From: Geobacter sp. OR-1
GTDB taxonomy: Bacteria; Desulfobacterota; Desulfuromonadia; Geobacterales; DSM-12255
Direction: 5' to 3'
NCBI RefSeq assembly: GCF_000813145.1
Contig: NZ_BAZF01000011.1
Location: 46,774-110,773 of the forward strand
Length of the DNA: 64,000 nucleotides
Shown piece by piece: positions 34,003-43,153 of this stretch (position 1 is the first letter of the stretch; each line of letters starts with the position of its first letter). The notes beneath the pieces are model-generated. The model did no database searches and was not told where the DNA came from. It saw nothing but the letters and a program-made list of their open reading frames with translations. Made by a program: the position numbers and the translations under genes.

Positions 34003-35022
34003 TCAGCTCCCCTGTTTGCCGTGAACATTGGAGAAAAAGAGATCCTTCCAGCTGTTCGGTTTGGTTTTTATTGTGCCGGTCTTGTACATGAAGTTCGAGA
34101 ATTTCGCGACATTGAGAGGGGTTGTCGTGTAGGAGAGCGATGGCTGGCTGATCTCCCGGATCAGGTCGTCCAGGCTTTCCCTGGTCTTGCTGGCCTTCTG
34201 ATAGATCTCTGCCGCTGGTCGCTTGTTTTTGTTGATGTAAGCGATCGCCTCTTCAAGTGCGGCAAATACCGCGGCATAGGTTTTGGGGTTGTTGTCGTGG
34301 AACGCTTTTGTAGTGGTGATGACGTTGAAGGTGTGCGGTCCGCCGAGGATATCGTAGGAGTTGAGCACCGTTCTGATCCGCTTGTCGTCCAGCTCCTGGA
34401 ACATGAACGGCGGACTGGTCAGGTGGCCGGTTACTTCCGACTTGCCTGACAGAAGCGCCGCCATGGCATCCGGATGCTTCATGGTTACGGTCAGCTTGTC
34501 CAGCCTGGCGAAATTATCCGGGCCGAACTCCTTGGCCGCCGCCATCTGCAGGATGATGGCCTGGATGGATACCTTGACCGCCGGCAGGGCAATGCGGTCC
34601 CTGTCGGTAAAGTCGCGGATCGATTTAACCGCCGGTTTGTTCGTATTCAGGTAGTTCGGCGTGGAAATAAGCGCCGAAACCCCTTTGACAGCGCCTTTTG
34701 ACTTGTCCCAGAGGACAACGAGCGGGGCCACGCCGCTGGAGATATAATCGACGCTGTTGGAGAGCAGCGCATCATTCATAGCGCTGCCGCCCCCCAGTGT
34801 TGCCCAGGTAACCTTGACATCCCCGAGGCCGGCAACCCTGGCGTGTTTTTCGATCAGACGCTGCTCCTCCATGATGATCAATGGCAGATATCCAAGGCCG
34901 TACTGTTTTGCCAGGCGGATCTCCTTGACCTCAGCCACGGCCGGAACAGCGGCTGCCAGCATCAGTAAAAACGCCAGCACCATGCTTACCACGGATGAAT
35001 ATTTCTGAGTTGACTGTTTCAT
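34003..35022 (-). CDS. NMT1/TauA-type substrate-binding protein (module 1)
   Basis: A 339-residue periplasmic protein with a Sec signal (VVSMVLAFLLMLAAAVPAVA) and mature start EVKEIRLAKQYGLGYLPLII. The first lobe includes TWATLGGGSAMNDALLSNSV, typical of the NMT1/SsuA/TauA class. The start at 35022 follows AAAGGAG; the reading from 35067 is rejected. Co-transcribed with a radical SAM and a PPOX-fold protein, so the ligand is probably their substrate or its precursor (inference). Confidence 0.88.
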   Translation of the reverse strand: MKQSTQKYSSVVSMVLAFLLMLAAAVPAVAEVKEIRLAKQYGLGYLPLIIMEEQRLIEKHARVAGLGDVKVTWATLGGGSAMNDALLSNSVDYISSGVAPLVVLWDKSKGAVKGVSALISTPNYLNTNKPAVKSIRDFTDRDRIALPAVKVSIQAIILQMAAAKEFGPDNFARLDKLTVTMKHPDAMAALLSGKSEVTGHLTSPPFMFQELDDKRIRTVLNSYDILGGPHTFNVITTTKAFHDNNPKTYAAVFAALEEAIAYINKNKRPAAEIYQKASKTRESLDDLIREISQPSLSYTTTPLNVAKFSNFMYKTGTIKTKPNSWKDLFFSNVHGKQGS

Positions 35023-35092
35023 ACTGTTCTCCTTTTGGGTCAGTCGCTGATAGTGCGCCAACATCAACGATCACGATACTGCTGCAGTGGAG

Positions 35093-35572
35093 TCATGGAG
35101 TTCGATCCGCAACTGCCAGGCGGTCCAGATGTTTGAAGAACGGGTGCAACTCTTCCTCACGGGCCCGGCGCAAGGCAAAAGTGTCGTCGATTATCTCCAG
35201 GATATCGATCAGCCAGACGGCCGCCAGATCCACATCACCCAGCCGGCTGCGCAGTTCTCGGTAATGGTCGCTGAACAGCGGGCCGGACACATGGGCTTTA
35301 TGAACCTTGCCCCTGACGATGGTCACCCGGCCGCGTAGACTGAAGAGGGTGATGGTGACAGGGAGTTCAAACCAGATGCTGCGCAGCAGGTTGCGATGGG
35401 TAGTTGAAGTCTCCAGCAGTTCCGGATGCACCAGGCGCCCGCTGTCATCCAGCTGCAGAAACAGGGCTGGTACGGCATAGGGGGCGCCGGTTTCATCCAG
35501 CGTGGCGATAGTGGCGACAGTCGCCGGGTGAGCCAACAGTTCCCTGATGTCAGAAGTAATGGTGCCGGTCAT
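35093..35572 (-). CDS. PPOX-fold (pyridoxamine phosphate oxidase-like) protein (module 1)
   Basis: A 159-residue split-barrel protein from the ATG at 35572, which overlaps the radical SAM stop as ATGA. Fold signatures include VATIATLDETGAPYAVPALF near residue 18 and LRSIWFELPVTITLFS. PPOX-fold proteins bind FMN, F420 or heme. The tight coupling to the radical SAM gene suggests a shared pathway, perhaps a redox partner (inference). A second, diverged copy with a radical SAM partner is at 55244-55717. Confidence 0.75.
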   Translation of the reverse strand: MTGTITSDIRELLAHPATVATIATLDETGAPYAVPALFLQLDDSGRLVHPELLETSTTHRNLLRSIWFELPVTITLFSLRGRVTIVRGKVHKAHVSGPLFSDHYRELRSRLGDVDLAAVWLIDILEIIDDTFALRRAREEELHPFFKHLDRLAVADRTP

Positions 35573-36843
35573 AATTTCTCTCCCCAGAGCGGCAGGAGCC
35601 GCGAAAGATCGGTATCGGGATGATTGCCGCAATGGCGGTAACCGTCATGATCGATGGGGAGACGGTACTTGAGGCGCAGGTTGTGCAGCCCTCTTGCCAG
35701 GCGGATGTAATAGTCCAGAGAGGCGTTTTTGCAGCCGCTCAAGGGGGTATCGGGACGGGGGGACCAGACGATATACACGGTGCTGACCCCTTGCCGGGCC
35801 AGGTCTTCCGCTTCTGCCAGCGTCCGCTCCAGTGCCTCGTCTTCACTGCTGAAACCGTGGGGTCCGGCCAGTTCAACGCCGGCCACGATGCCGGTGTTTA
35901 CCCGTCCCGGACCAAATACATCCACCGCATCCACCAGCCGCTGCTTCCACTCCTGGTAGCCAATCCATTCTGCCTTGCCGGGGCAGTACCGGTTGAATAT
36001 CGTTTCATCCAGCACTTCGATATTGGCGGTGTAGCTCATCAGGCCGGTCTGGTCATACAGCCGCTGCAGCTGGCTCTTTTCAAAAGCGGTACCGATCAGC
36101 TGGCTGGGGTATTTCGCGGTGCGAAAATGCTTGCCAACCTCTTTCAGGATGGCGATATAGTAGTCGATCTCGTCGTCAAAGGGGCGGGCGCCGCTGACAA
36201 TGGAGCCTGACGTCAGAAAGACGGCTGAAAAACGCCCCTGTTCCTTCAACGCTTCGCCGATCACTTCGCCGACCTCCACCGGATCGAGTTTGGCCGGGAT
36301 ATTGAGTTCCTTCCCCCCTTTTTTCATCTGGGCCACGATGTCGCAGAAGGCGCAGCCATTGCCGTTATTCCAGAACGTGCAGTAGCGGTAAGGAAAGATA
36401 TTCAGCCGCTGGGGGCGGGTGCTGACAATGTTTTTCATCGGCACCCCGGAACTGCTGGTCTTGCTGTAAAACTCAGGCGCCGGCCAGTACTCGACCTCTT
36501 CCAGTGGCATCCCTCTGTCGAACAGCCACGGTACGTTGTCCAGGGCGTCCACAACGTAGGGGTTTTCATCCAACGGTGTCGGCGTGGTAATAATCGAGGA
36601 ACCGTCACGCAGCAGGAGCGATTCCGGCCGGAGGGCGATGACTCCGTCGCGGGTGCCGAAGATATGGGTGCCGGTGACCTGATGGCGCGCGGGGTCGAGC
36701 AGTTTGATGGCCGCTTCGGTATAATGCACACCCCGCCGCTGTACGTCGGCTTTGAGAATGATCAGACGCGGTACATCAGGATAACGCTGTGATACTTCGT
36801 CCAGCTCCGCCACACCGGTTTTGCGCTTGAGTGCGAGTGTCAT
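35569..36843 (-). CDS. Radical SAM protein with CX8CX2C motif (paralogue 1)
   Basis: A 424-residue radical SAM-like protein. The cluster motif is YCTFWNNGNGCAFCDIV, i.e. C-x8-C-x2-C instead of the usual C-x3-C-x2-C. Later features fit the partial TIM barrel: SAVFLTSGSIVSG, YTANIEVLDETIFNRYCPGK, VNTGIVAGVE. It has a ~125-residue N-terminal domain before the motif, as in paralogues 2 and 3. Reaction unknown; a carbon-sulfur bond reaction in organosulfur use is a guess from context. First gene of its operon, behind a repeated leader with terminator. Confidence 0.8.
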   Translation of the reverse strand: MTLALKRKTGVAELDEVSQRYPDVPRLIILKADVQRRGVHYTEAAIKLLDPARHQVTGTHIFGTRDGVIALRPESLLLRDGSSIITTPTPLDENPYVVDALDNVPWLFDRGMPLEEVEYWPAPEFYSKTSSSGVPMKNIVSTRPQRLNIFPYRYCTFWNNGNGCAFCDIVAQMKKGGKELNIPAKLDPVEVGEVIGEALKEQGRFSAVFLTSGSIVSGARPFDDEIDYYIAILKEVGKHFRTAKYPSQLIGTAFEKSQLQRLYDQTGLMSYTANIEVLDETIFNRYCPGKAEWIGYQEWKQRLVDAVDVFGPGRVNTGIVAGVELAGPHGFSSEDEALERTLAEAEDLARQGVSTVYIVWSPRPDTPLSGCKNASLDYYIRLARGLHNLRLKYRLPIDHDGYRHCGNHPDTDLSRLLPLWGEKL

Positions 36844-36890
36844 ATGTTGATCTCCCGGTATTTTTCGCTTTGCCTGGGCCTTTCAAAACG

Positions 36891-36960
36891 AAAAGAGGCC
36901 GGACATGGACAGGTGCAAACGACCTGTTCCGTATCCGGCCTCCAGTTTTTCTGGTCAGCC
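36891..36960 (-). promoter_or_regulatory. Repeated leader element with terminator, upstream of radical SAM 1
   Basis: Transcript order: GGCTGA, stem CCAG, loop AAAAA, stem CTGG, A, GGCC. The GGCC also starts a long terminator hairpin (36895-36942) ending in GGCCTC and TTTT. A TTGACA at 37006-37001 with a poor -10 (TAGCCT) is a possible promoter. Confidence 0.75.
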
Positions 36961-37081
36961 AAACAATTATGTTGTCAGGCTACCATATCAATTTTCAGTG
37001 TGTCAAACAAAAAACACATATAAACTATAAATAAAGTATTTTATACCGGACTGCGGCAAACTTTCCGCTAGTAAACCGGAT

Positions 37082-38389
37082 CTACTTGTAGGGATAGACC
37101 AGGTAGAAGATCAGCGACATGGCGGCCAGGAGCCAGAGCGGGCGCGGGACTTCCCTGACCCGGCCGGTAATCAGCTTGAGCAGCGGATAGACCAGCAGGC
37201 CGGCGGTCATGCCGACGCCGATGTTGTAGGTGAAACTGATCAGGACGATGGTGAGGAAGGCCGGGATCAGCTCGGTATAGTCGCTGAAATCGAGCCGGAT
37301 GACCGGAGAGATCATCAGGATGCCGATGGCGATCAGGGCCGTGCCGTAGGCGTGCGGCGGCACTATGGTGAAGACCGGGGCAAAGAACAGAGAGAGCAGA
37401 AACAGGGCAGCCACTACCACGGCGGTGAACCCGGTCCTGCCACCCTCCTCGATCCCGGCCGCGGATTCGATGTAGGCGCCGGTGGTGGTGGTGCCGGCCA
37501 GCGGGGCCACCAGGTTGGCCAGGGCATCGGCCAGCATCGGCTTCTCGATCTCCGGCAGGTTGCCGTCTTCGTCCAGCAGACCGGCGCGGGCCGAAAGGCC
37601 GATCAGGGTACCGACGGTATCGACAAACGCCATGACAAAGACGATCAGCACCACCGGCAGAGCCTTGGGGGAAAGGGCAGCGGCGATGTCCAGCTGGCCG
37701 AAGATCGGTGACGGGTCCGGCGGCAGGCTAATCAACTCCTTGGGGAGCGGGGTAATCCCGAAAGCGATGGAGAGCAGCGTCGTTACCAGGATACCGGCGA
37801 TCAGTGCGCCATGAATCCGTTTCACCAGCAGCCAGGCAATGGTCATGAAGCCGACCACAGCCAGGAGCGTGGCCGGGCTGGTCACCTTGCCGAGGCAGAC
37901 CGGCGCTCCCGGCACGCCGAGGGTGACGAGGCCGGTTTCGTTCAGGCCGATAAAGGTGAGGAACAGGCCGATCCCCACGGCAAAGCTGTATTTGAGCGAC
38001 TTGGGTATGGCATTGGCCAGCCAGCTCCGCACCTTGAACACGGTCAGCACGGTGAAGAGCACGCCGGCGAGGAAGATCGCGCCCAGAGCGGTCTGCCACG
38101 GGTAGCCCATCCCCTTGACCACGGTAAAGGCGATAAAGGCGTTTTCCCCCATGTACGGGGCGATGGCAAAGGGGCGCTTGGCATAGAGACCCATGACCAG
38201 GGTGCCGAAGGCGGCGGAAATGATGGTCGCGGTAATGGACGGCCCCTTGGGGATGCCGGCCGCCTCCAGGATCGCCGGGTTGACGATGATGATGTAAGCC
38301 ATGGTCAGGAAGGTGGCGATTCCGGCAACAATCTCCTGGCGGTAGCTGGTGTTGTTAGCGCTGAAATCGAAATATCTGTGCATGGGCAT
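37082..38389 (-). CDS. NCS2-family purine permease
   Basis: A 435-residue membrane carrier of the AzgA/GhxP branch: TYRQEIVAGIATFLTMAYII near the N-terminus, IAPYMGENAFIAFTVV, GLNETGLVTLG, and AGTTTTGAYIESAAGIEEGG. These import adenine, guanine or hypoxanthine with protons. It is the last gene of the nitrogenase-like operon, 29 bases after an exported nucleosidase-like gene. That arrangement suggests recovery of adenine released outside the cytoplasm (inference). AAGGAG precedes the start. Confidence 0.88.
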   Translation of the reverse strand: MPMHRYFDFSANNTSYRQEIVAGIATFLTMAYIIIVNPAILEAAGIPKGPSITATIISAAFGTLVMGLYAKRPFAIAPYMGENAFIAFTVVKGMGYPWQTALGAIFLAGVLFTVLTVFKVRSWLANAIPKSLKYSFAVGIGLFLTFIGLNETGLVTLGVPGAPVCLGKVTSPATLLAVVGFMTIAWLLVKRIHGALIAGILVTTLLSIAFGITPLPKELISLPPDPSPIFGQLDIAAALSPKALPVVLIVFVMAFVDTVGTLIGLSARAGLLDEDGNLPEIEKPMLADALANLVAPLAGTTTTGAYIESAAGIEEGGRTGFTAVVVAALFLLSLFFAPVFTIVPPHAYGTALIAIGILMISPVIRLDFSDYTELIPAFLTIVLISFTYNIGVGMTAGLLVYPLLKLITGRVREVPRPLWLLAAMSLIFYLVYPYK

Positions 38390-38418
38390 CCTCGCTCCTT
38401 ATGCTTTTTTAACTCCCC

Positions 38419-39354
38419 CTACCTCACCGGCAGCGCCTTCAGGTACTCGATGACCACGGCCGCGGAGTTGTCCGCAGCGAGCCTGCCGAAGACCTTCTCT
38501 TCGTTCTTTCCCGGACCGCCGCCGGCAAGGTCGGAGAGGGAGCGGAAGGCGATGTACGGTACGCGGTTGACGTAGGCCACATGGGCAACTGCAGCGGTCT
38601 CCATGTCAAGGGCATCGGCCTTGAAGGTATCCCAGGCCCATTGCCGGTACGCACTGTTGTCAACAAAGGTCGGGCCGCTGACCCCGTTGCCGCCGATCAC
38701 CAGCCGCGGTTCTTTTTCAAGACATTCGTTGCTGGCGGTACAACGGTTAAGCTTAACACTCCCGGCAAGATGGGACGCCCGTTCCAAGGCTGTGGCATCG
38801 ACCGGGAACCAGAACCGTTTCTCAAGCCTGTCCGGTTCATTGCCGATAACAGGCACCGAACTGGCGCGGGGAAAGATCATGCCGAAGTTTTTGAACTCTC
38901 CGGTAATACGTCCCGGATCAAAGCCGGTGGCCGTTTCACGCGCAAACAGGTTTTCCTGATAATTGCCCCATTGGGCCGGTACGGTAACATCGCCCACCTG
39001 CAGACCGGGATTGACCCCGCCGGCGATACCGGAAAAAACTATTCCCTTGACTGTAAAGTGGTCAAACAGCGCCTGCGTTGTCATGGCGGCATTGACCATG
39101 CTGTAACCGCTCAGGAGCAGCACCACGTCCTGACCGGCCAGTTTGCCCAGGTAGTGGGTACGGCCGTTTACCACCTCAGTTCCGGTAATAGTAGCCGCTG
39201 ACCGGAGTTTTGCCAGCTCTGCGTCGAATGCCGAAATTACAGCGAGACGCGGTGTCGAGTCAAGCCTGGTCGCAGACGGATTTGTCGCAGCACAGGCATT
39301 GAGACAGAGACAGAAAACCAGCAGCAGCATAAAACGGGTCGAGAACGCGGGCAT
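38419..39354 (-). CDS. Exported MTA/SAH-nucleosidase-like lipoprotein
   Basis: A 311-residue phosphorylase-superfamily protein. It opens with a hydrophobic signal ending in a lipobox-like LNAC (residues about 18-21). The nucleosidase core follows: LAVISAFDAELAKL, VFSGIAGGVNPGLQVGDV, DALDMETAAVAHVA (catalytic Glu region) and FRSLSDLAGG (catalytic Asp). Cytoplasmic MTA/SAH nucleosidases are about 230 residues and lack a signal. It would hydrolyse methylthioadenosine-like nucleosides in the periplasm. Located between the nitrogenase-like K gene and a purine permease. Confidence 0.8.
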   Translation of the reverse strand: MPAFSTRFMLLLVFCLCLNACAATNPSATRLDSTPRLAVISAFDAELAKLRSAATITGTEVVNGRTHYLGKLAGQDVVLLLSGYSMVNAAMTTQALFDHFTVKGIVFSGIAGGVNPGLQVGDVTVPAQWGNYQENLFARETATGFDPGRITGEFKNFGMIFPRASSVPVIGNEPDRLEKRFWFPVDATALERASHLAGSVKLNRCTASNECLEKEPRLVIGGNGVSGPTFVDNSAYRQWAWDTFKADALDMETAAVAHVAYVNRVPYIAFRSLSDLAGGGPGKNEEKVFGRLAADNSAAVVIEYLKALPVR

Positions 39355-39365
39355 TGCTTATCCTT

Positions 39366-40682
39366 TCAAACTACCTGATGGTAACTATCGCTGAGAATGA
39401 CCGAGCCCAGGTCTTCGAGCAGCGCGGTCGCGCCACGGTACCCGGCATAGCCGCGATCCAGAACAATGCGATCTGCCAATGGAAATGACACCGCCAGAAA
39501 AGGGACCCCCAGCTCTTCGGCAGCTTCCTGTTCCAGGCTGCTTCCGAGCACGATCCCGGCGCCGCTGTCCCTGACGCTAGCGCCGATCCCGGCCCGATCT
39601 TCGCTGAAAATAATGTCTGTTTCATATCCGGGCACAATAGGGTTGAGACGGGTAACCAGCGCCTTCTGCACCGGGTCCGGCGGGTTATCGGTAATGACCA
39701 GCAGGCGCGGCAACAGCCCAAGACTCTTGGCCAGAAACTCTCCGATACCGACGACCTGGGCACTCTCGCCGATCAGGGCAAACTCGCGCTGAAAGCCGGT
39801 ACGGTAATAGGTATCAGCCAGCCGGGCAAACTGATGGCTCAGACGTGCCTCCTCACGGGCGATAACGGCATCAATGCGCGGCTGGTCGAGTCCCAGTTCA
39901 CCGGTCAATTGATAGAGCAGATCAGCGGCAGCTGTGCCGACCGGCAGGCCTGCCAGCGAAATGAACGGGGTGCCGTAACGCTCTTCCAGAAGCCGCGCGG
40001 GAAGCTCTCCCCAGCTGGAGACCGCCAGGTTGAAAGCTGCGCCCGGCACCTTTTTCCATGATTCAACATCCTGACCGTCACCCAGCAGCAGGTTCGGCAC
40101 CAGGCCGATCGCTTCCAGCAGCCGGCCCAGCTCCCGGAGATTGCCTCGCCAGAACGGGTCCTGGTTGGGGATAATACCCCAGATATTTACCAGACCGGCT
40201 GGTGCAGGGCTCGCCCCTTTCCAGATGTCAGGAAGCTGCTCGATCAGGGCGCGTACCGCCAGTTGGTATCCCTGGTGCACATCGCCGCGGAATCCGGGGG
40301 TATTAGCGTATACTACCGGCCAATCCTGATCAAGCCCCTCTTTGGCCATGGCCGGTACATCATCACCCACCATTTCGATGGAGCAGCCGGTGACGATGGC
40401 GTACAGGTCGCCCTGAACCACCTTGACACTGTTTTTGAGCTGTTCGCGCAGGCGGGAGCCGCCACCGAACACCACATGCTTCTCTCTGATATTGGTGGAT
40501 GAAACCGGTGCGCTGCCAAAGGGGGCATTGCCTCCGGAAAGGCGCGTTCCCCCCAGGTAGTGCTGGACACCGCACCCTGATGTGCTGTGAATGACCGGGA
40601 CCACACCTTCAATGGCTTCATAAACCTGCAGTGCGCCATGCAGGGCGCATGAGTTACGGGAATCTTCAATATGATGCGACAT
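39366..40682 (-). CDS. Nitrogenase-like component, NifK-type subunit (MarK-like)
   Basis: A 438-residue protein of the nitrogenase component 1 family. Three cysteines match the NifK P-cluster ligands by context: NSCALHGALQ, IHSTSGCGVQHYL and IVTGCSIEMVGDDV. AGGAGG lies inside the end of the D gene, and the start codon directly follows the D stop. With the H and D genes it resembles methylthio-alkane reductase (MAR, group IV nitrogenase-like), which releases methanethiol from methylthio-alcohols. The SAM/methionine-type leader, nucleosidase and metK neighbours favour MAR over chlorophyll or F430 enzymes; no such genes are near. Function is inferred. Confidence 0.75.
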   Translation of the reverse strand: MSHHIEDSRNSCALHGALQVYEAIEGVVPVIHSTSGCGVQHYLGGTRLSGGNAPFGSAPVSSTNIREKHVVFGGGSRLREQLKNSVKVVQGDLYAIVTGCSIEMVGDDVPAMAKEGLDQDWPVVYANTPGFRGDVHQGYQLAVRALIEQLPDIWKGASPAPAGLVNIWGIIPNQDPFWRGNLRELGRLLEAIGLVPNLLLGDGQDVESWKKVPGAAFNLAVSSWGELPARLLEERYGTPFISLAGLPVGTAAADLLYQLTGELGLDQPRIDAVIAREEARLSHQFARLADTYYRTGFQREFALIGESAQVVGIGEFLAKSLGLLPRLLVITDNPPDPVQKALVTRLNPIVPGYETDIIFSEDRAGIGASVRDSGAGIVLGSSLEQEAAEELGVPFLAVSFPLADRIVLDRGYAGYRGATALLEDLGSVILSDSYHQVV

Positions 40683-42095
40683 CTATTTTACCTCCTGCTT
40701 GATGTGCCAGTTATCGCTGCGGCGATACCATGACTCCCGGTACGGCGGGTTGCTGCGGGCCAACGACGTGCCGAAGGAACGGTTTAGCAGTGCCGTTTTG
40801 ATCCGCCTGGCCAGGCGCACGACACCGCTGTAGCCGACAATGGCAAGATTCTCCAGCGATACGGTCGGTATGCCGAGGCGGGCGACCTGGCCGATATGGG
40901 TTGAATCGCCCAGGTAGAGGTCAAGAGAAAGCTTGCGCAGGATCGAAATCTCTTCAAATTCCTGGCCATCGGAGACATGTATCTGCAGGGCCGGATTCCG
41001 GGCAGCCAGTTCATTCAGGTACCGGACATGGAGCCGGTCCAGATGGGTGACGGTGACCCCGGACACCTCCCCGCCAAGTTCTTCAACCAGGCTGACAAGG
41101 CTGAAGGCATTCGCAGACGATAGCGATAGATAGACCTTTTCCCCGGTGAGTGAAAAACCGCTCAACTGTTGCAACGTTTCCGACGCCTTGCGGTTATGCA
41201 GTTCATCAGCGGCCGATACGATATCGAGAGTGGCAGCGATCGACTTCAGCCAGCGTCCGGTTCCCTCGATGCCGACCGGGCGGGGGGCATCGATGTACGG
41301 CACACCGTATTTTTCCTGAAGAATTGTGCCGAGATATTCCGGGGCATCGGGGCAGAGCGGAATGGAAGCACGGGCGGTAATTGCCGCCCGGAATGAAGCC
41401 ACTGTCGAATTGTCCGGCAGCACGTTCAGTTCCAGGCCAACCCCTTCCAGAAGATCGTGCGCCTCTTTCCTGTCCAGTGCATTTTCGGCTACCGACAACA
41501 GGTTGACCGGTCCGTTTTTCGCCGCTGCGCTGCTTTTCCCCGACAGGTATTTCAACAGGGCATGCAGCGCCGTATCATAGCCGGAGACGGCATTCTGTGT
41601 AGAAAAGCCGGTCGTATATATCGGCACTATCGGCACGTCCAGCTCTTCATGCAGTTCTTCCACAACCGACTGGATGTCATCATTATTGATAGCTACCACC
41701 GGATTGCCGACAATGAATATCACTGCCGGATGATACCGGTGATGCAGCGCAGTAACAGCCTTGCGCAGCTTAGCATCGGCTCCCATGATAGTGTCGCGCT
41801 CATCCAGATTGGTGACTATCCAGCGGGTACTGCTTCCCGCGGCAATATGGTACAGACCGGCGGCGGCGCAGCCGCGCGGGCCATGGATTATGGTGACGCT
41901 GTCTTTGATCCCGGACACGATTCGCAGTGCATAGAGCAGGTCATCGTGGCTGCTCTGGGCAAAGGTACGGATGCGTTGAAAGACCTCTTCGGCGGCAAAC
42001 TCTTCCGAAGCATTGGAAACCGGCCCCAGCCAGGCTCCGAGGGTATCCAGCCGTTTTTCCCTGCTGCGGGGCGCTTTTGAACGTAATGGCGACAT
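40683..42095 (-). CDS. Nitrogenase-like component, NifD-type subunit (MarD-like)
   Basis: A 470-residue component 1 protein from the ATG at 42095 (AAAGGAAG upstream). It has the second P-cluster cysteine (IIHGPRGCAAAG), but NifD Cys62 is missing. The Cys154 position reads IVGNPVVAINNDDI, without cysteine. IPLCPDAPEYL followed by QEKYG matches NifD Cys275 with the same 13-residue spacing to the KYG, so a cofactor-binding cysteine is kept. The position of NifD His442 appears to lack His in a by-eye alignment. Likely substrate: small methylthio compounds (inference). Confidence 0.75.
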   Translation of the reverse strand: MSPLRSKAPRSREKRLDTLGAWLGPVSNASEEFAAEEVFQRIRTFAQSSHDDLLYALRIVSGIKDSVTIIHGPRGCAAAGLYHIAAGSSTRWIVTNLDERDTIMGADAKLRKAVTALHHRYHPAVIFIVGNPVVAINNDDIQSVVEELHEELDVPIVPIYTTGFSTQNAVSGYDTALHALLKYLSGKSSAAAKNGPVNLLSVAENALDRKEAHDLLEGVGLELNVLPDNSTVASFRAAITARASIPLCPDAPEYLGTILQEKYGVPYIDAPRPVGIEGTGRWLKSIAATLDIVSAADELHNRKASETLQQLSGFSLTGEKVYLSLSSANAFSLVSLVEELGGEVSGVTVTHLDRLHVRYLNELAARNPALQIHVSDGQEFEEISILRKLSLDLYLGDSTHIGQVARLGIPTVSLENLAIVGYSGVVRLARRIKTALLNRSFGTSLARSNPPYRESWYRRSDNWHIKQEVK

Positions 42096-42138
42096 GGTGT
42101 TCTTCCTTTTATTGGAGAAGTCCCCTTTGCAGGGGGAT

Positions 42139-43014
42139 CTAAATCGAAGCCATCTCATGGACAACCCCGGCTTCGACCTCAAAGATCTTATCGCCCCACT
42201 CCCTGGCCCACTTCTTCAGTTCGGGACCATTGAGCGGCCGGGGGATAATCGCTTCTTCATCCTCGACGATGAATTTGGCCAGATCACGATACACCTGGGC
42301 CTGCTCCGACTGCGGCACGGCCTCGATGACCGTTTTCCCGTACAGTTCGCTTTGCGCCACCGTCAGTGAGCGCGGCACATACCCGATCACGCGGGACCCG
42401 GTTCTGTCGGCAAAGTCATCGATCAGCGATGTCGCGTACGGCGCCAGGATGCTGTTGGCGATGATCCCGCCCAGACGCGCTCCGCCTGAAGGCGCATATT
42501 TGGTGACCGCCTTGAAGAGGTTGTTGGCGGCAAACACCGCCATGAAATCGGACGAGGTCACCACAAAGGCGCGGTCTGCCAGGCCATCGCGGATCGGCAC
42601 GGCAAAACCGCCACAGACGACGTCACCCAGAACATCGTACAGCACGAAATCGGGCTTGAATTCCTCAAATACTTTCAGATCCTGAAGCTGCTCCACCGCC
42701 GCGTTGATTCCCCTTCCTGCGCAGCCGACCCCCGGTACCGGCCCGCCCGCCTCGATGCAGAGCACGCCGCCGAATCCAATTGCCGAAATGTCATCGAGCC
42801 TGACCCTGCTCTGTTCGCGCAGCGTGTCAAGCACGGTCGGCAGATCGTTCCCGCCGCGCAGGATCGTGGTGGAGTCGCTCTTCGGATCACAGCCGATCTG
42901 GATCACCCGGTAGCCGGACTCGGCGAGGGCGGCACTGATATTCGATGTCGTAGTGGACTTGCCGATCCCCCCCTTGCCGTAGATGGCGATATGTTTGCCT
43001 ATTTTCTCACTCAT
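42139..43014 (-). CDS. Nitrogenase-like iron protein, NifH-type (MarH-like)
   Basis: A 291-residue ATP-dependent reductase from the ATG at 43014 (AAGGGG upstream). The P-loop is [14 protein letters not shown]. The two cysteines bridging the [4Fe-4S] cluster of the dimer are in [13 protein letters not shown] and [14 protein letters not shown]. It delivers electrons to the D/K component. It is the first gene of the operon H-D-K-nucleosidase-permease, behind two tandem leader elements. No nif genes for N2 fixation are adjacent. Confidence 0.88.
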   Translation of the reverse strand: MSEKIGKHIAIYGKGGIGKSTTTSNISAALAESGYRVIQIGCDPKSDSTTILRGGNDLPTVLDTLREQSRVRLDDISAIGFGGVLCIEAGGPVPGVGCAGRGINAAVEQLQDLKVFEEFKPDFVLYDVLGDVVCGGFAVPIRDGLADRAFVVTSSDFMAVFAANNLFKAVTKYAPSGGARLGGIIANSILAPYATSLIDDFADRTGSRVIGYVPRSLTVAQSELYGKTVIEAVPQSEQAQVYRDLAKFIVEDEEAIIPRPLNGPELKKWAREWGDKIFEVEAGVVHEMASI

Positions 43015-43044
43015 GTTCTGCCCCTTTTCCTGTTTCACAGAAAC

Positions 43045-43103
43045 AAAAAAGGCCAAGTTCCATCTTCCGATGTGAACCTGGCCTCCAGTTTTTCTGGTCA
43101 ACC
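43045..43103 (-). promoter_or_regulatory. Repeated leader element with terminator, marH-like proximal copy
   Basis: GGTTGA, stem CCAG, loop AAAAA, stem CTGG, A, GGCC. A terminator hairpin follows (43051-43083, GGCC to GGCC) with TTTTTT at 43050-43045. It ends about 30 bases before the NifH-like start. Confidence 0.8.
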
Positions 43104-43153
43104 ATATAGTTTATGCAGCCTTGTAAACCTGCTCTAATAATGCCTTTAAACAC

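Noticed and set aside
39366..43014. Chlorophyllide/protochlorophyllide reductase or Cfb F430 reductase
   Set aside because: No bacteriochlorophyll or methanogenesis genes are near, and methionine-type regulation points elsewhere; phylogeny would be decisive.
43014..43101. Longer NifH-like reading starting at 43101
   Set aside because: It runs through the leader terminator; the ATG at 43014 has a ribosome site and fits the NifH family length.
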